This document shows, in pieces, positions 1 through 8,190 of a DNA stretch of 14,819 nucleotides. How positions within the stretch are numbered: position 1 is the stretch's first letter; every line of letters starts with the position of its first letter. The DNA lies in contig DOPG01000326.1 in assembly GCA_003513555.1 (NCBI GenBank), forward strand, positions 5,332 to 20,150, written 5' to 3'. Position numbers and translations under genes: made by a program. This DNA is from Rhodopirellula sp. (lineage in GTDB: Bacteria; Planctomycetota; Planctomycetia; Pirellulales; Pirellulaceae). The notes beneath the pieces are model-generated. The model did no database searches, was not told the DNA's origin, and was given only the letters and a program-made list of their open reading frames with translations.

Positions 1-467
1 TTGGACGCGATTTTCTCTACTTCATCGTAGGCCGGTTGGTCCTCGAACTCCTCGTAGGTGTCGTTGGTATCAATTCCGCGAAACTTAAGGCCGTTAATCC
101 CCCGCTTCCCGCTAACGTCGACCAACAGGTTACCGACATCAGATGTCATCTCAGCGATGTGTGGCACTGCTGCTCGAAGCACACCGGCGTTGTAGCCACC
201 GCACAAGCCACGGTTGCTACTCAGTGTCAGCAAGCGACCGGACTGGGGATTTTCACGTTGCTCAAGCAGAGGGTGCCTGACCTCGGTGCCTGAGTCAGCC
301 AAGCTGTTGACGATTTGCGACAACCGATCGGTATACTCCGTCACGGCCGCGGCGCGATCCATCGCTTTCTTGTATCGCGCTGTTGCGATCAATTCCATGG
401 TCCGCGTGATTTTGCGGATGTTTCGGATTGATTTTCGTCGTTTGTCGAGGGCGCGGGCGTTGGCCAT
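1..467 (-). CDS. atpG: ATP synthase F1 gamma subunit, N-terminal part (runs off left edge)
   Basis: The gamma subunit is the central rotor shaft of F1, turning inside the alpha3beta3 ring and coupling ring rotation to ATP synthesis at the cytoplasmic face of the membrane. Reading down from the ATG at 467, 155 codons stay open to the window edge, so the gene is cut by the window and not broken. The N-terminus begins MANARALDKRRKSIRNIRKI, followed by TMELIATARYKKA, which is the long N-terminal helix that lies in the bore of F1. Around residues 73-88 is LSSNRGLCGGYNAGVL, matching the conserved gamma motif RGLCGG-N. It lies 53 bp downstream of atpA in the same direction, the normal bacterial order. 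No clear Shine-Dalgarno sequence precedes the ATG. The C-terminal helix and the downstream atpD and atpC are outside the window. Confidence 0.95.
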   Translation of the reverse strand, partial: MANARALDKRRKSIRNIRKITRTMELIATARYKKAMDRAAAVTEYTDRLSQIVNSLADSGTEVRHPLLEQRENPQSGRLLTLSSNRGLCGGYNAGVLRAAVPHIAEMTSDVGNLLVDVSGKRGINGLKFRGIDTNDTYEEFEDQPAYDEVEKIAS

Positions 468-520
468 GAGTCAGTTGACGCGTTTCGGTTGGTAAAGGGA
501 AAGTACAGGTTCAATCGGGA

Positions 521-2044
<1,524 letters not shown>

Positions 2045-2122
2045 GGGTCTGAATCAATAGTGTTGGCCCGGCAGTTCTGTCGAGCGTTGATAGTTGGTGC
2101 CGGTTGGCCGGCAAGTCAAAAC

Positions 2123-2746
2123 CTATTCTGATGTGAGTTCACCAAAGCGGTGTAGCAATTGGCTGGAGAAACCGTTTCGTGTGCGACGTGCGAGTGCATC
2201 CAAACGGTTGGATACGCTGCTGTCGAACACGCGGTCTCCCACGCGGATTACCATGCCGCCGATCAAATCTGGATCGACTGACTCTGACAATCGCACCTGC
2301 TTCTGCATGATGGAACCAATTTGCTCTTCAATTTTGGATCGAAGGGCGTCGTCTAGTGGAACCGCAGTCTGCACTGTGGCAACCAATCGGCCAAGCATTT
2401 CGTCATGGATCGTGTCTGCAGCAGCACGTACTGCATCAACATGAGCCAAGCGTCCTCGGCCAGCCATGACCTTGAGGAATTTCACTAAGAGTGGATCACA
2501 GCTCTCGCCGAACAATCGGTCGATCACTCTGATCTTTTCATTGTCATCGATCTGGGGCGAGGCAAAAGCAGTTCGGAGCTGAGGACTCACCGCTAAGCAC
2601 TCATCGACAACTGAACCTAGCTGTTCAATGATCTTGTCCGCGATGCCAGCGCTCCGCGCCGCACCGATCAACGCACGGGCATAAGTTTTGCCCAGTTGTT
2701 CGGCACCGGTATCGAGCACTGTGTCGTGTTCAGCAGCTTCGTTCAT
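2123..2746 (-). CDS. atpH: ATP synthase F1 delta subunit
   Basis: The delta subunit (OSCP homologue) sits on top of F1 and ties it to the b-subunit stator. The protein has 207 residues, slightly longer than the roughly 180 typical of bacteria because of an acidic lead of about 17 residues before the usual start of the fold (LGKTYARALIGAA). The N-terminal six-helix bundle covers about 18-120. The C-terminal part holds the family's most recognisable stretch, DPDLIGGMVIRVGDRVFDSS (about 158-177), close to the delta signature. It stands between atpF (63 bp upstream) and atpA (78 bp downstream), the expected position. A start further inside is possible given the extra N-terminus, but no better-placed start codon with a ribosome site was seen. 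Confidence 0.95.
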   Translation of the reverse strand: MNEAAEHDTVLDTGAEQLGKTYARALIGAARSAGIADKIIEQLGSVVDECLAVSPQLRTAFASPQIDDNEKIRVIDRLFGESCDPLLVKFLKVMAGRGRLAHVDAVRAAADTIHDEMLGRLVATVQTAVPLDDALRSKIEEQIGSIMQKQVRLSESVDPDLIGGMVIRVGDRVFDSSVSNRLDALARRTRNGFSSQLLHRFGELTSE

Positions 2747-2809
2747 GGCTTACGCTCGGGAAATACCCGCGTTCGATGGAGTAATTTTTCGTGACAACAT
2801 CCGAGTTGA

Positions 2810-3511
2810 TCAGTTGTTGCTGGGGAGCCGATCCAGCGACTGGCGGATCAACTCAGCATGATCTTCAGCCCTCAGTTCTCTACCGATGACCTGTTGGGCA
2901 ACTCCAATCGCTAAATCAGAAGTTTGCCCGGCGAGTTCGGCAAGAGCAACCTTTTTGGCCGTCTCTATCTCTGCGTTCGCGCGTTCCCGCTGACGCTCTG
3001 CTTCCTCTTTGGCTTCATCAACAATTCGCTGCCCGCTGGCAGTTGCGTCGTTGCGTGCGTCTGACAGGATCGACTGAACTTCCACCGCGGCACCATCAAG
3101 CTTCCCTTGATAGTCCGCCAGCAGGCTCTGTGCATCCGCCTTGGCTTTTTCCGCGTCTTTCAGTTCGTCGAAGATTTTGTCTTCTCTGGCCTGAAGTCCG
3201 TCCAGGATAACTGGCCAAACAAACTTCGAGAGGATTCCGAGAACTCCCAAGAAGATCAGGAGATTACAAATAGCGGAACCAACGTCAAAGCGAAGTAAAA
3301 CAGGGTCGCTTTCCGCGTGCTCACCTTCGCCATCCGAGTGGTCACCCGTTTCCGTGGTTTCGGCCGCGTTATCTTCGGCCGCCTCTGCACCATACAACGC
3401 AGGGGCGATGCCAGCGCTCATGACAAAAGACGCAAAGCAAAGTACGAAACAGCGCATGGCTGCCCGCAATCCTGCGTGCTGGTGTGACATCCAACTCATC
3501 GTGATCATCAT
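2810..3511 (-). CDS. atpF: ATP synthase F0 b subunit with an N-terminal signal-like extension
   Basis: The b subunit is the peripheral stalk: one membrane helix in F0 and a long helix reaching up to delta on F1. The protein has 233 residues, well above the usual 155-170. The extra length is at the N-terminus: a hydrophobic signal-like stretch (about 19-41, CFVLCFASFVMSAG then APALYGAEAA) followed by an acidic, His-containing linker (about 42-70, with GDHSDGEGEHAESD). The normal b subunit starts after this, with the membrane helix at about 78-101 (ICNLLIFLGVLGILSKFVWP) and a charged, Ala/Glu/Lys-rich coiled coil to the end. An AGGA Shine-Dalgarno sequence a few bases upstream supports the ATG at 3511, so the extension is probably translated. 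Signal-bearing b subunits are, as I recall, usual in planctomycetes. It lies between atpE and atpH. Confidence 0.94.
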   Translation of the reverse strand: MMITMSWMSHQHAGLRAAMRCFVLCFASFVMSAGIAPALYGAEAAEDNAAETTETGDHSDGEGEHAESDPVLLRFDVGSAICNLLIFLGVLGILSKFVWPVILDGLQAREDKIFDELKDAEKAKADAQSLLADYQGKLDGAAVEVQSILSDARNDATASGQRIVDEAKEEAERQRERANAEIETAKKVALAELAGQTSDLAIGVAQQVIGRELRAEDHAELIRQSLDRLPSNN

Positions 3512-3648
3512 CTTTATCCTAGTCAGCAGTCAGTCAAAACTGTTCCATCGGAGCACCTATACCGGTGAGGCCAATGTTTCGACATGTGGTAGCCACCGTG
3601 CGTGGGCCACTGCCAGCATTGACAAACACAGCCTGCCGTACGCAATGG

Positions 3649-3894
3649 TTACGAGATATAGAGAAGAATCAGGGCGATAACGGTCGCACCCTCGATCAAT
3701 GCTGCAGAAATCAACATTTGGGTCGAGATGGTTCCACCGGCCTCGGGCTGGCGGGCGATCGATTCAACCGCTGCGCTACCAATGCGGCCAATTCCCAAGC
3801 CAGCACCGAGAATAGCCAAGCCGATACCGATACCGATACCTAAACTTCGTACGGTTCCGTCTTCCTGTGCCAGCAACATTGCCATTTCAAACAT
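3649..3894 (-). CDS. atpE: ATP synthase F0 c subunit (proteolipid), proton type
   Basis: The c subunit forms the ion-carrying rotor ring in the membrane. The protein has 81 residues and two membrane helices (about 17-42 and 57-79) joined by the polar loop ARQPEAGG, whose RQP at 48-50 contacts gamma and epsilon. The ion-carrying carboxylate is Glu68 in ALIEGATVIAL. Two residues argue against sodium binding: the position matching Gln32 of the Ilyobacter sodium c ring is Ile, and the residue after the Glu is Gly instead of Ser or Thr. Proton use is therefore inferred. Helix 1 has an extended glycine pattern beginning GIGIGIG, encoded by a hexanucleotide repeat (3821-3838). An AGGAG about 10 bases upstream of the ATG gives it one of the best ribosome sites in the operon, in keeping with the high copy number needed. 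Confidence 0.96.
   Translation of the reverse strand: MFEMAMLLAQEDGTVRSLGIGIGIGLAILGAGLGIGRIGSAAVESIARQPEAGGTISTQMLISAALIEGATVIALILLYIS
3821..3838. repeat. Three-copy hexanucleotide repeat inside atpE
   Basis: CCGATA occurs three times in direct tandem on the plus strand, which reads as repeated Gly-Ile codons on the coding strand (the GIGIGIG of c-subunit helix 1). Because the unit is 6 bp, copy-number change would add or remove two residues without shifting frame. Confidence 0.85.
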
Positions 3895-4025
3895 CTTTGG
3901 ATAGCTCCTAAGTCATCTCTCGTGAAGTGCTCAACAACCACGAACGAGTTGGGCGTGCTGAGCAAAAATTGAGTTTGGGTTTTAAAAAAGGGATTTGAGT
4001 ACCATGAATCGTTCCGGTGACCTGT

Positions 4026-5066
4026 TTAGCCAGCAGGATCGGGCATGGGGGTGATTCTTTGTGGGTCCGCGATCTTATCGAGGTCCATTTGGTCTTCATC
4101 TCTGAAGGGATGCTCTTCCAAGTGGTTGTCGTCGTGGTGACTCGCAACCAGCGAGATGAACAGCACGGTCAAAAATGTGAATATAAAGGCTTGCAGGAAA
4201 CAGATAAACAACTCAAGAAGCGTAAGCACGATACCGGCAAGGATTACCGCGATCTGAACTCCATAAGCCATGCCATGACTCACCTCTACAGCAGCGAAGA
4301 CCAATCCGATGAACGCAGCGAGCACCAAGTGCCCCGCCATCATCGTGCCAAACAGTCGCATTGCTAAGACGACGCACTTGATAATCAGGCCTAACCACTC
4401 CAGAAAGAAAAGTGGAATACCGATCAGAAGCATCTTCTTGTCTTGCCAACCCAGCGGGTTGAAGTGGGCAAAAAAGGCCTTAACACCCGTTTCTTTGATA
4501 CCGATGTAAATGATCGCGATAAATGTGCCAGTCGCAAGCACTACGTTGAGAGATAAGTTGCCCGTCGCTGTGCCCCCGAGGTGAAGCAGGTGCTCATTGT
4601 TCGTACCGAAGACGAAAGCAGTCAGGTACAACGCCGGGCCAATAGGAACCAAGCCCAGCACATTTGCGAACAGGACAAAAAAGAAGATTGTCCAAATGTA
4701 GTAAATGTATTTGTCGGTCAGTTCATGAAGATTGGGGCGGACCACCTCATCTCTCATGAAAGAACACATGGTTTCAAAAATTTGAGCGAACCGCCCGCGG
4801 GTGCGGTATGCCTCGAGTCCCTCGCCCTGCACCCGAACACGACCCGCGACAAACTTAAATACCAAGATCACAGCGACCCCGGATACGAAACTCATCAACA
4901 GGTGATTCGTGATGGAGAACTGGTAAACGCCGTCAATGATGTTCAGTGCAGGTATGTGCCTGCCAGGAACCTCCACTTCAAACAGCGGTCCATGCACGGT
5001 GTGCGGGATCACGTGCGAAGTGGGGTCTTGTGCGGATGCGAGTAGCAGGTTCATTCCAGCATTCAT
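4026..5066 (-). CDS. atpB: ATP synthase F0 a subunit
   Basis: The a subunit is the stator channel of F0, carrying protons to and from the c ring. The protein has 346 residues, longer than the E. coli form (271), with several strongly hydrophobic segments spread from about 54 to 308. The essential stator arginine is Arg237 in VVLAMRLFGTMMAGH, matching E. coli Arg210. The last helix has the conserved LQAFIFTFLTVLFI, whose Gln292 matches E. coli Gln252. After that helix comes a charged tail of about 37 residues rich in His, Asp and Glu (SHHDDNHLEEHPFRDEDQ), not part of the conserved core. The ATG lies only 2 bp beyond the stop of the preceding membrane-protein gene, so the two are probably translationally coupled. 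A spacer of about 131 bp separates it from atpE. Confidence 0.97.
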   Translation of the reverse strand: MNAGMNLLLASAQDPTSHVIPHTVHGPLFEVEVPGRHIPALNIIDGVYQFSITNHLLMSFVSGVAVILVFKFVAGRVRVQGEGLEAYRTRGRFAQIFETMCSFMRDEVVRPNLHELTDKYIYYIWTIFFFVLFANVLGLVPIGPALYLTAFVFGTNNEHLLHLGGTATGNLSLNVVLATGTFIAIIYIGIKETGVKAFFAHFNPLGWQDKKMLLIGIPLFFLEWLGLIIKCVVLAMRLFGTMMAGHLVLAAFIGLVFAAVEVSHGMAYGVQIAVILAGIVLTLLELFICFLQAFIFTFLTVLFISLVASHHDDNHLEEHPFRDEDQMDLDKIADPQRITPMPDPAG

Positions 5067-5068
5067 TT

Positions 5069-5638
5069 TCAGAAATCGGTCCCATCAACTAATACGTCTG
5101 ATGCTGTGAGGGGTACTTCCGGCGTCGCGGCATTGAGGGCGGTGGCTTTCTTCGCAAGCCAAAAGACTTCAAATGCAGTTAACGCGATGTACCATCCACA
5201 AACAAAAAGAACGATTGTTTCGACTGGCAGTCCCACTTGATAACGACACAGCACGAGAAGTGCAACGGTGCCTATGACACGAATAATCATGGTCGCTTGG
5301 ACGCCGACCAGAAACAGGCCGCTTCTCTGAATTCGATGTTGTCTCGAGAGCTTCGATTCAACTGGAAATTCAGGCGTCGCAAGCGTCATGCCGGGGATCA
5401 ATGCACAGACGGAAATCAGCCCACTCATGACTGCGATAAAGGTCGTTGGCCAGAGCAGTTCAGATGCTGAAAAAAAGACGATAACCGAAGAAAATGCCGC
5501 TAGAACAGCCCAAACGAGTAGCATGCGACTCGTAACCTTCCCAAAAAGGCCACGGATCGAGATTGCCTCGGCGGTTTGAGTTTCTGTTTTCATGGCTATG
5601 AATGCCAAAACCTGAGCACTGCAGGAGAAGTCATGCAT
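5069..5638 (-). CDS. Four-helix membrane protein in the atpI position of the ATP synthase operon
   Basis: I do not recognise this protein by sequence. It has 189 residues and four likely membrane helices (about 38-57, 62-86, 106-130 and 138-160), a short cytoplasmic-looking linker after helix 2, and a polar C-terminal tail of about 28 residues. Its place between the atpZ-like gene and atpB, its size and its helix count are those of AtpI, a small protein linked to c-ring assembly in other bacteria, so an AtpI-like role is inferred from context alone. The start at 5638 overlaps the end of the atpZ-like gene by 8 bp and has a good GAGGAAAG ribosome site. An inner ATG at 5593 (MKTETQ) would give a more ordinary N-terminus but lacks such a site. 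The stop is 2 bp before atpB. Confidence 0.8.
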   Translation of the reverse strand: MHDFSCSAQVLAFIAMKTETQTAEAISIRGLFGKVTSRMLLVWAVLAAFSSVIVFFSASELLWPTTFIAVMSGLISVCALIPGMTLATPEFPVESKLSRQHRIQRSGLFLVGVQATMIIRVIGTVALLVLCRYQVGLPVETIVLFVCGWYIALTAFEVFWLAKKATALNAATPEVPLTASDVLVDGTDF

Positions 5639-5963
5639 TACTTTCCTCGATTTGCCGCAACGCTTTCATGATGAATCGGAGCATTCCTAGGCCGAAACCT
5701 ACCAAGCCACCCAGCGCAAAGCCAATGCTCCTGTCTGCACCAAAGTAGCGGTCAACTAAGTGGCCAAGCCCTGCCAAAACGACGGTTGTTCCCGCGAGTT
5801 CAAAACCCATTCCCGCCACAACTGCGATCGAGCGAGGTTGATCAGTATGGCGGGAGGTGACTTTTTCTTCGGGTTTCTGCGTGGGAAGTAAATTCGAAAT
5901 AGTTTTGGGTCCGGTTGATTCCCCACCGGAGTCGATCGATGAGGTCGAATCGGTTTTTGGCAC
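5631..5963 (-). CDS. atpZ: AtpZ/AtpI-family ATP synthase accessory membrane protein
   Basis: A small two-helix protein at the head of the operon. The 110 residues begin with a polar, Ser/Thr-rich segment of about 45, then helix 1 (about 46-68, GMGFELAGTTVVLAGLG), the loop HLVDRYFGADRS, and helix 2 (about 78-98, GFALGGLVGFGLGMLRFI). The Gly-rich first helix, the D-R-Y/F-F-G loop and the Gly-rich second helix fit the family annotated as putative F0F1-ATPase subunit or AtpZ, proposed to act with AtpI in magnesium or calcium handling or in assembly; that function is not settled. The start is GTG: reading upstream in frame reaches a TAA six codons earlier with no ATG. GGAAAG lies 7 bases before the GTG. 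It is the first gene of the operon on this strand. Confidence 0.85.
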   Translation of the reverse strand: MPKTDSTSSIDSGGESTGPKTISNLLPTQKPEEKVTSRHTDQPRSIAVVAGMGFELAGTTVVLAGLGHLVDRYFGADRSIGFALGGLVGFGLGMLRFIMKALRQIEESNA

Positions 5964-6666
5964 GGCATCGCTTTCCAGTTACAGGAAGTTTCCTGGAGGC
6001 AGTCTTCGAGCAAGGACTGTAATGTGATCTGTAATTCTGGAGAATCCAGTGGCAGCGACGTATGGCCGCACCCCGTTTGGTGTTCGGTGGTGGCGGCGAA
6101 TGCCACGTTGCGGCAATTCGTTAGCATCTCCAGCATCGTTAACCCTGTGCGTCGGTTTGTCGTTTCGCTGGGGGCAGGTCGAGTCGGTTGCCAGCGAGCT
6201 TTCTGCTCACCCATGCACACCGCCCTAACGTTTCGGTATCTCAATAAAGCTCAAGGCAGTCTGAGAAAGGTGAATTCTCCCTGATTTCTTTTGACTGCTT
6301 CTACGGACGTTTGCTGATCGGCTTTGTGGTCTTATTCCATCATCACGCGGTGCAGGTGTGCACGTAGGATGGGTGGCTGCGTGCCCCACTAGGGGTGTTC
6401 TCTAGTCCGCAAAGTTTCACTTTTTTGCTGATTTGGCTGGCTGTAACGGTTAATTTTCCCTGGTTTGTGTCAAAAGGTGCGGATGAGTCTCTAGCTATTT
6501 TTCGATCCCTTGGCATAATGATTCTGGTGACGATTTTACCGTTAATGCAGGTTCGATGGTTCAGATTCTGTAATTATTCCCGCCCTTGGCGGGTAGAAAG
6601 TAGAACGCAGGGCATCACTTGAGTTGGCGAATCCCGCCTGGTCACAGCCTAAGGGATGCTGGGCCA

Positions 6667-6681
6667 TGTGGTGTCACCACA
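6667..6681. promoter_or_regulatory. Perfect 7-bp dyad, possible operator
   Basis: TGTGGTG and CACCACA are perfect inverted arms around a single central T. The short centre suits a dimeric regulator on DNA better than an RNA hairpin. It lies about 125 bp upstream of the DUF4912 start. It is flanked by two direct copies of GGATGCTG (6654-6661 and 6688-6695). No binding protein can be named. Confidence 0.35.
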
Positions 6682-6757
6682 GCAGCTGGATGCTGAACAC
6701 ACGGGGACACGGTAAGCACTCAGGAGGAATAGCTGCCGAAAGCGATAGCATTACTTA

Positions 6758-6787
6758 GCACCGCGATGCAGTACGCAGAAGCGGTGT
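6758..6787 (+). promoter_or_regulatory. Stem-loop in the leader of the DUF4912 gene
   Basis: GCACCGC at 6758-6764 pairs with GCGGTGT at 6781-6787 (six Watson-Crick pairs and one G-U). Across a small internal loop, TGC (6667+100, that is 6767-6769) pairs with GCA (6775-6777), closing a 5-base loop. It ends 9 bases before the GGAGG ribosome site at 6797-6801, so it could affect translation. No known riboswitch class was recognised. Confidence 0.4.
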
Positions 6788-6806
6788 CACGATCTTGGAG
6801 GTGCAG

Positions 6807-8072
6807 GTGATCACGACCGCAGACTTAAAAGCTCAAACACGTCGCGAGCTGGCCGATTTGGCTCGAAACTATGGCGTTCCCGGTTGGCACGGACTCAAAA
6901 AAGATGAGTTGGTCACAGAAATCCGGAAGGTCCAGCGGCGCTTGCGTCAAAAGGCGTCTGCCGAGAAGGCAAAGGCTTCTACAGGCCCCGCCAAGAAGAA
7001 ACGGGGCACAAAGGCGAAGTCCACGACTGTCGCTGCATCTTCCAAAGCGGCATCGGGTTCGGCAAAGACACGCAAGACAGCTGCGAAGTCTTCATCTCGC
7101 TCAGCCAAGCCCAAGCCGATGCCAAAGTTGCCCGAGCCGAAAGTTTCGGCCAAGACTGCGCGGATTAGGGCCCAAATCCGAAAACGCCGAGAAACGATGC
7201 TCCGCAACAAGGATCTTTCCACCGGTACCTTAGTCGGCGGTGCGGCGGTCAATCGTGGTGCGAATCGCACACGTGCTGATGAGCAGCACCAAGATCGAGT
7301 TGTGTTGATGGTCCGTGATTCATACTGGCTGCAGGCGAGTTGGGAAATTACTCGGGCTAGTGTGGAGCGAGCGGAGTCAGCATTGTCTGAACGCTGGCAT
7401 ACCGCGGTTCCGATGCTGCGGCTGTTGAGTGTCAGTGATGTCAGCAACAATCGGGCGGAAAGTGTCGAGCGTGATATCCCCATTCATGGTGGGGTCGACA
7501 ATTGGTACATCGATGTCGATGAACCGCCATCTCGCTACCGTGTGATTATCGGCTATTTGTCCGATAACGGTGAGTTTTACACGGTCTGCCGGAGCAACGT
7601 GGTCGAAACACCCCGCCCAGGAGAGTGCGAGCGTCTTGATGAACACTGGCGAGACATAGCAGAAGACTATGAGCGTATCTATTCCCTCAGTGGTGGGTAT
7701 GACACTGATGCAGGTGACCTCAAGGAGGTCTTTGAGGAGAAGCTCTGCAGGCCAATGCCTCTGCGAGGAGAGCAAGGACAGACCGTTGCTGATCCTACCC
7801 TGTTGCGTCAGTCGAAGCTCCCGTTCAATGTGGATGCTGAGTTGATTGTTTTTGGAAAGACCGTGTCTTCGGCCTCGGTCACCGTGGCCGGTCGGCCTGT
7901 CAAGTTGCAGGCAGATGGATCTTTCACCGTGCGTATGGAGCTCCCCGACAAGCGGCAGGTGTTACCAGTGACAGCTGAAAGCCGCGACGGGCTTCGACAG
8001 CGAACAACTGTGATTGCAGTCGAACGCAACACCAAGGTCATGGAGCCAGTAGAATTGGATGACCGGCTGTAA
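6807..8072 (+). CDS. DUF4912 protein with Rho-N-like head and basic linker
   Basis: The product has 421 residues in four parts, numbered from the GTG at 6807. (1) About 1-46: a Rho N-terminal or SAP-like helical motif (TADLKAQTRRELADLARNYG, then VPGWHGLKKDELV), of a type that binds nucleic acid in Rho. (2) About 47-135: a linker very rich in Lys, Ala, Ser and Arg, resembling histone H1 tails. (3) About 160-290: the DUF4912 domain, with RVVLMVRDSYWLQASWEI, a WYIDVDEPPSRYRVIIGYL stretch and conserved aromatics. (4) About 343-407: a beta-rich, Ig-like stretch (FGKTVSSASVTVAGRPVKL). A perfect GGAGG 5 bases before the GTG at 6807 decides the start; an in-frame TTG at 6795 would add four residues. 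No signal peptide, so it is probably cytoplasmic. Molecular function is unknown. A strong terminator follows. Confidence 0.88.
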   Translation: MITTADLKAQTRRELADLARNYGVPGWHGLKKDELVTEIRKVQRRLRQKASAEKAKASTGPAKKKRGTKAKSTTVAASSKAASGSAKTRKTAAKSSSRSAKPKPMPKLPEPKVSAKTARIRAQIRKRRETMLRNKDLSTGTLVGGAAVNRGANRTRADEQHQDRVVLMVRDSYWLQASWEITRASVERAESALSERWHTAVPMLRLLSVSDVSNNRAESVERDIPIHGGVDNWYIDVDEPPSRYRVIIGYLSDNGEFYTVCRSNVVETPRPGECERLDEHWRDIAEDYERIYSLSGGYDTDAGDLKEVFEEKLCRPMPLRGEQGQTVADPTLLRQSKLPFNVDAELIVFGKTVSSASVTVAGRPVKLQADGSFTVRMELPDKRQVLPVTAESRDGLRQRTTVIAVERNTKVMEPVELDDRL

Positions 8073-8127
8073 TAACAGCTCAATCCCCCAGCCGCGCTAA
8101 CTGTGCGGCGGTGATGCGGCCTACTAC

Positions 8128-8165
8128 CAGCGTTCGAGCCATCATGACTTGAACGCTGTTTTTTT
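8128..8165 (+). terminator. Intrinsic terminator after the DUF4912 gene
   Basis: CAGCGTTC at 8128-8135 pairs with GAACGCTG at 8151-8158. The stem extends inward by a G-U, an A-U and a G-C pair (to 8138/8148), leaving a 9-base loop. Seven T residues follow directly (8159-8165). This is the classic Rho-independent form on the plus strand. It sits only 25 bp before the ThuA-like start. Confidence 0.85.
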
Positions 8166-8190
8166 GTGATTGACCTTTGCGGAGTAGTTT

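Larger units (their letters stand above)
5964..6806. other. Long intergenic region between divergent units, no convincing gene
   Basis: About 840 bp separate the atpZ-like start from the DUF4912 start. It should hold the promoters of both units, but I found no well-spaced -35/-10 pair that I would defend. Small structures are visible: CAGGAA-gt-TTCCTG at 5982-5995 just upstream of atpZ, CCCC-acta-GGGG at 6384-6395, CCCGCC-ctt-GGCGGG at 6579-6593, a 15-bp dyad at 6667-6681 and a longer stem-loop at 6758-6787. Open frames in this stretch (for example 6395-6622 on the plus strand, hydrophobic, GTG start, no spaced ribosome site) are unconvincing. The structured right part may be the untranslated leader of the DUF4912 gene. 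Confidence 0.6.

Noticed and set aside
1..467. atpG as a broken gene
   Set aside because: The frame is open to the first bases of the window, so the gene is cut by the window edge, not by mutation.
5756..6244. A 162-codon minus-strand frame upstream of and overlapping the atpZ-like gene
   Set aside because: It overlaps about 208 bp of the clear two-helix AtpZ frame out of phase, and its translation resembles no family.
6579..6593. CCCGCC-ctt-GGCGGG hairpin as a terminator
   Set aside because: No T-run follows on either strand and no gene ends nearby, so only a structural note is justified.
6395..6622. A 75-codon hydrophobic frame that could be a small membrane protein
   Set aside because: It starts with GTG directly after a G-run with no spaced ribosome site, has an irregular polar tail, and nothing supports expression.
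6640..6794. Possible signal recognition particle RNA, RNase P RNA or tmRNA
   Set aside because: The stretch has hairpins and an AGGAGGAATAGCTGCC segment, but the conserved core sequences of these RNAs could not be found.
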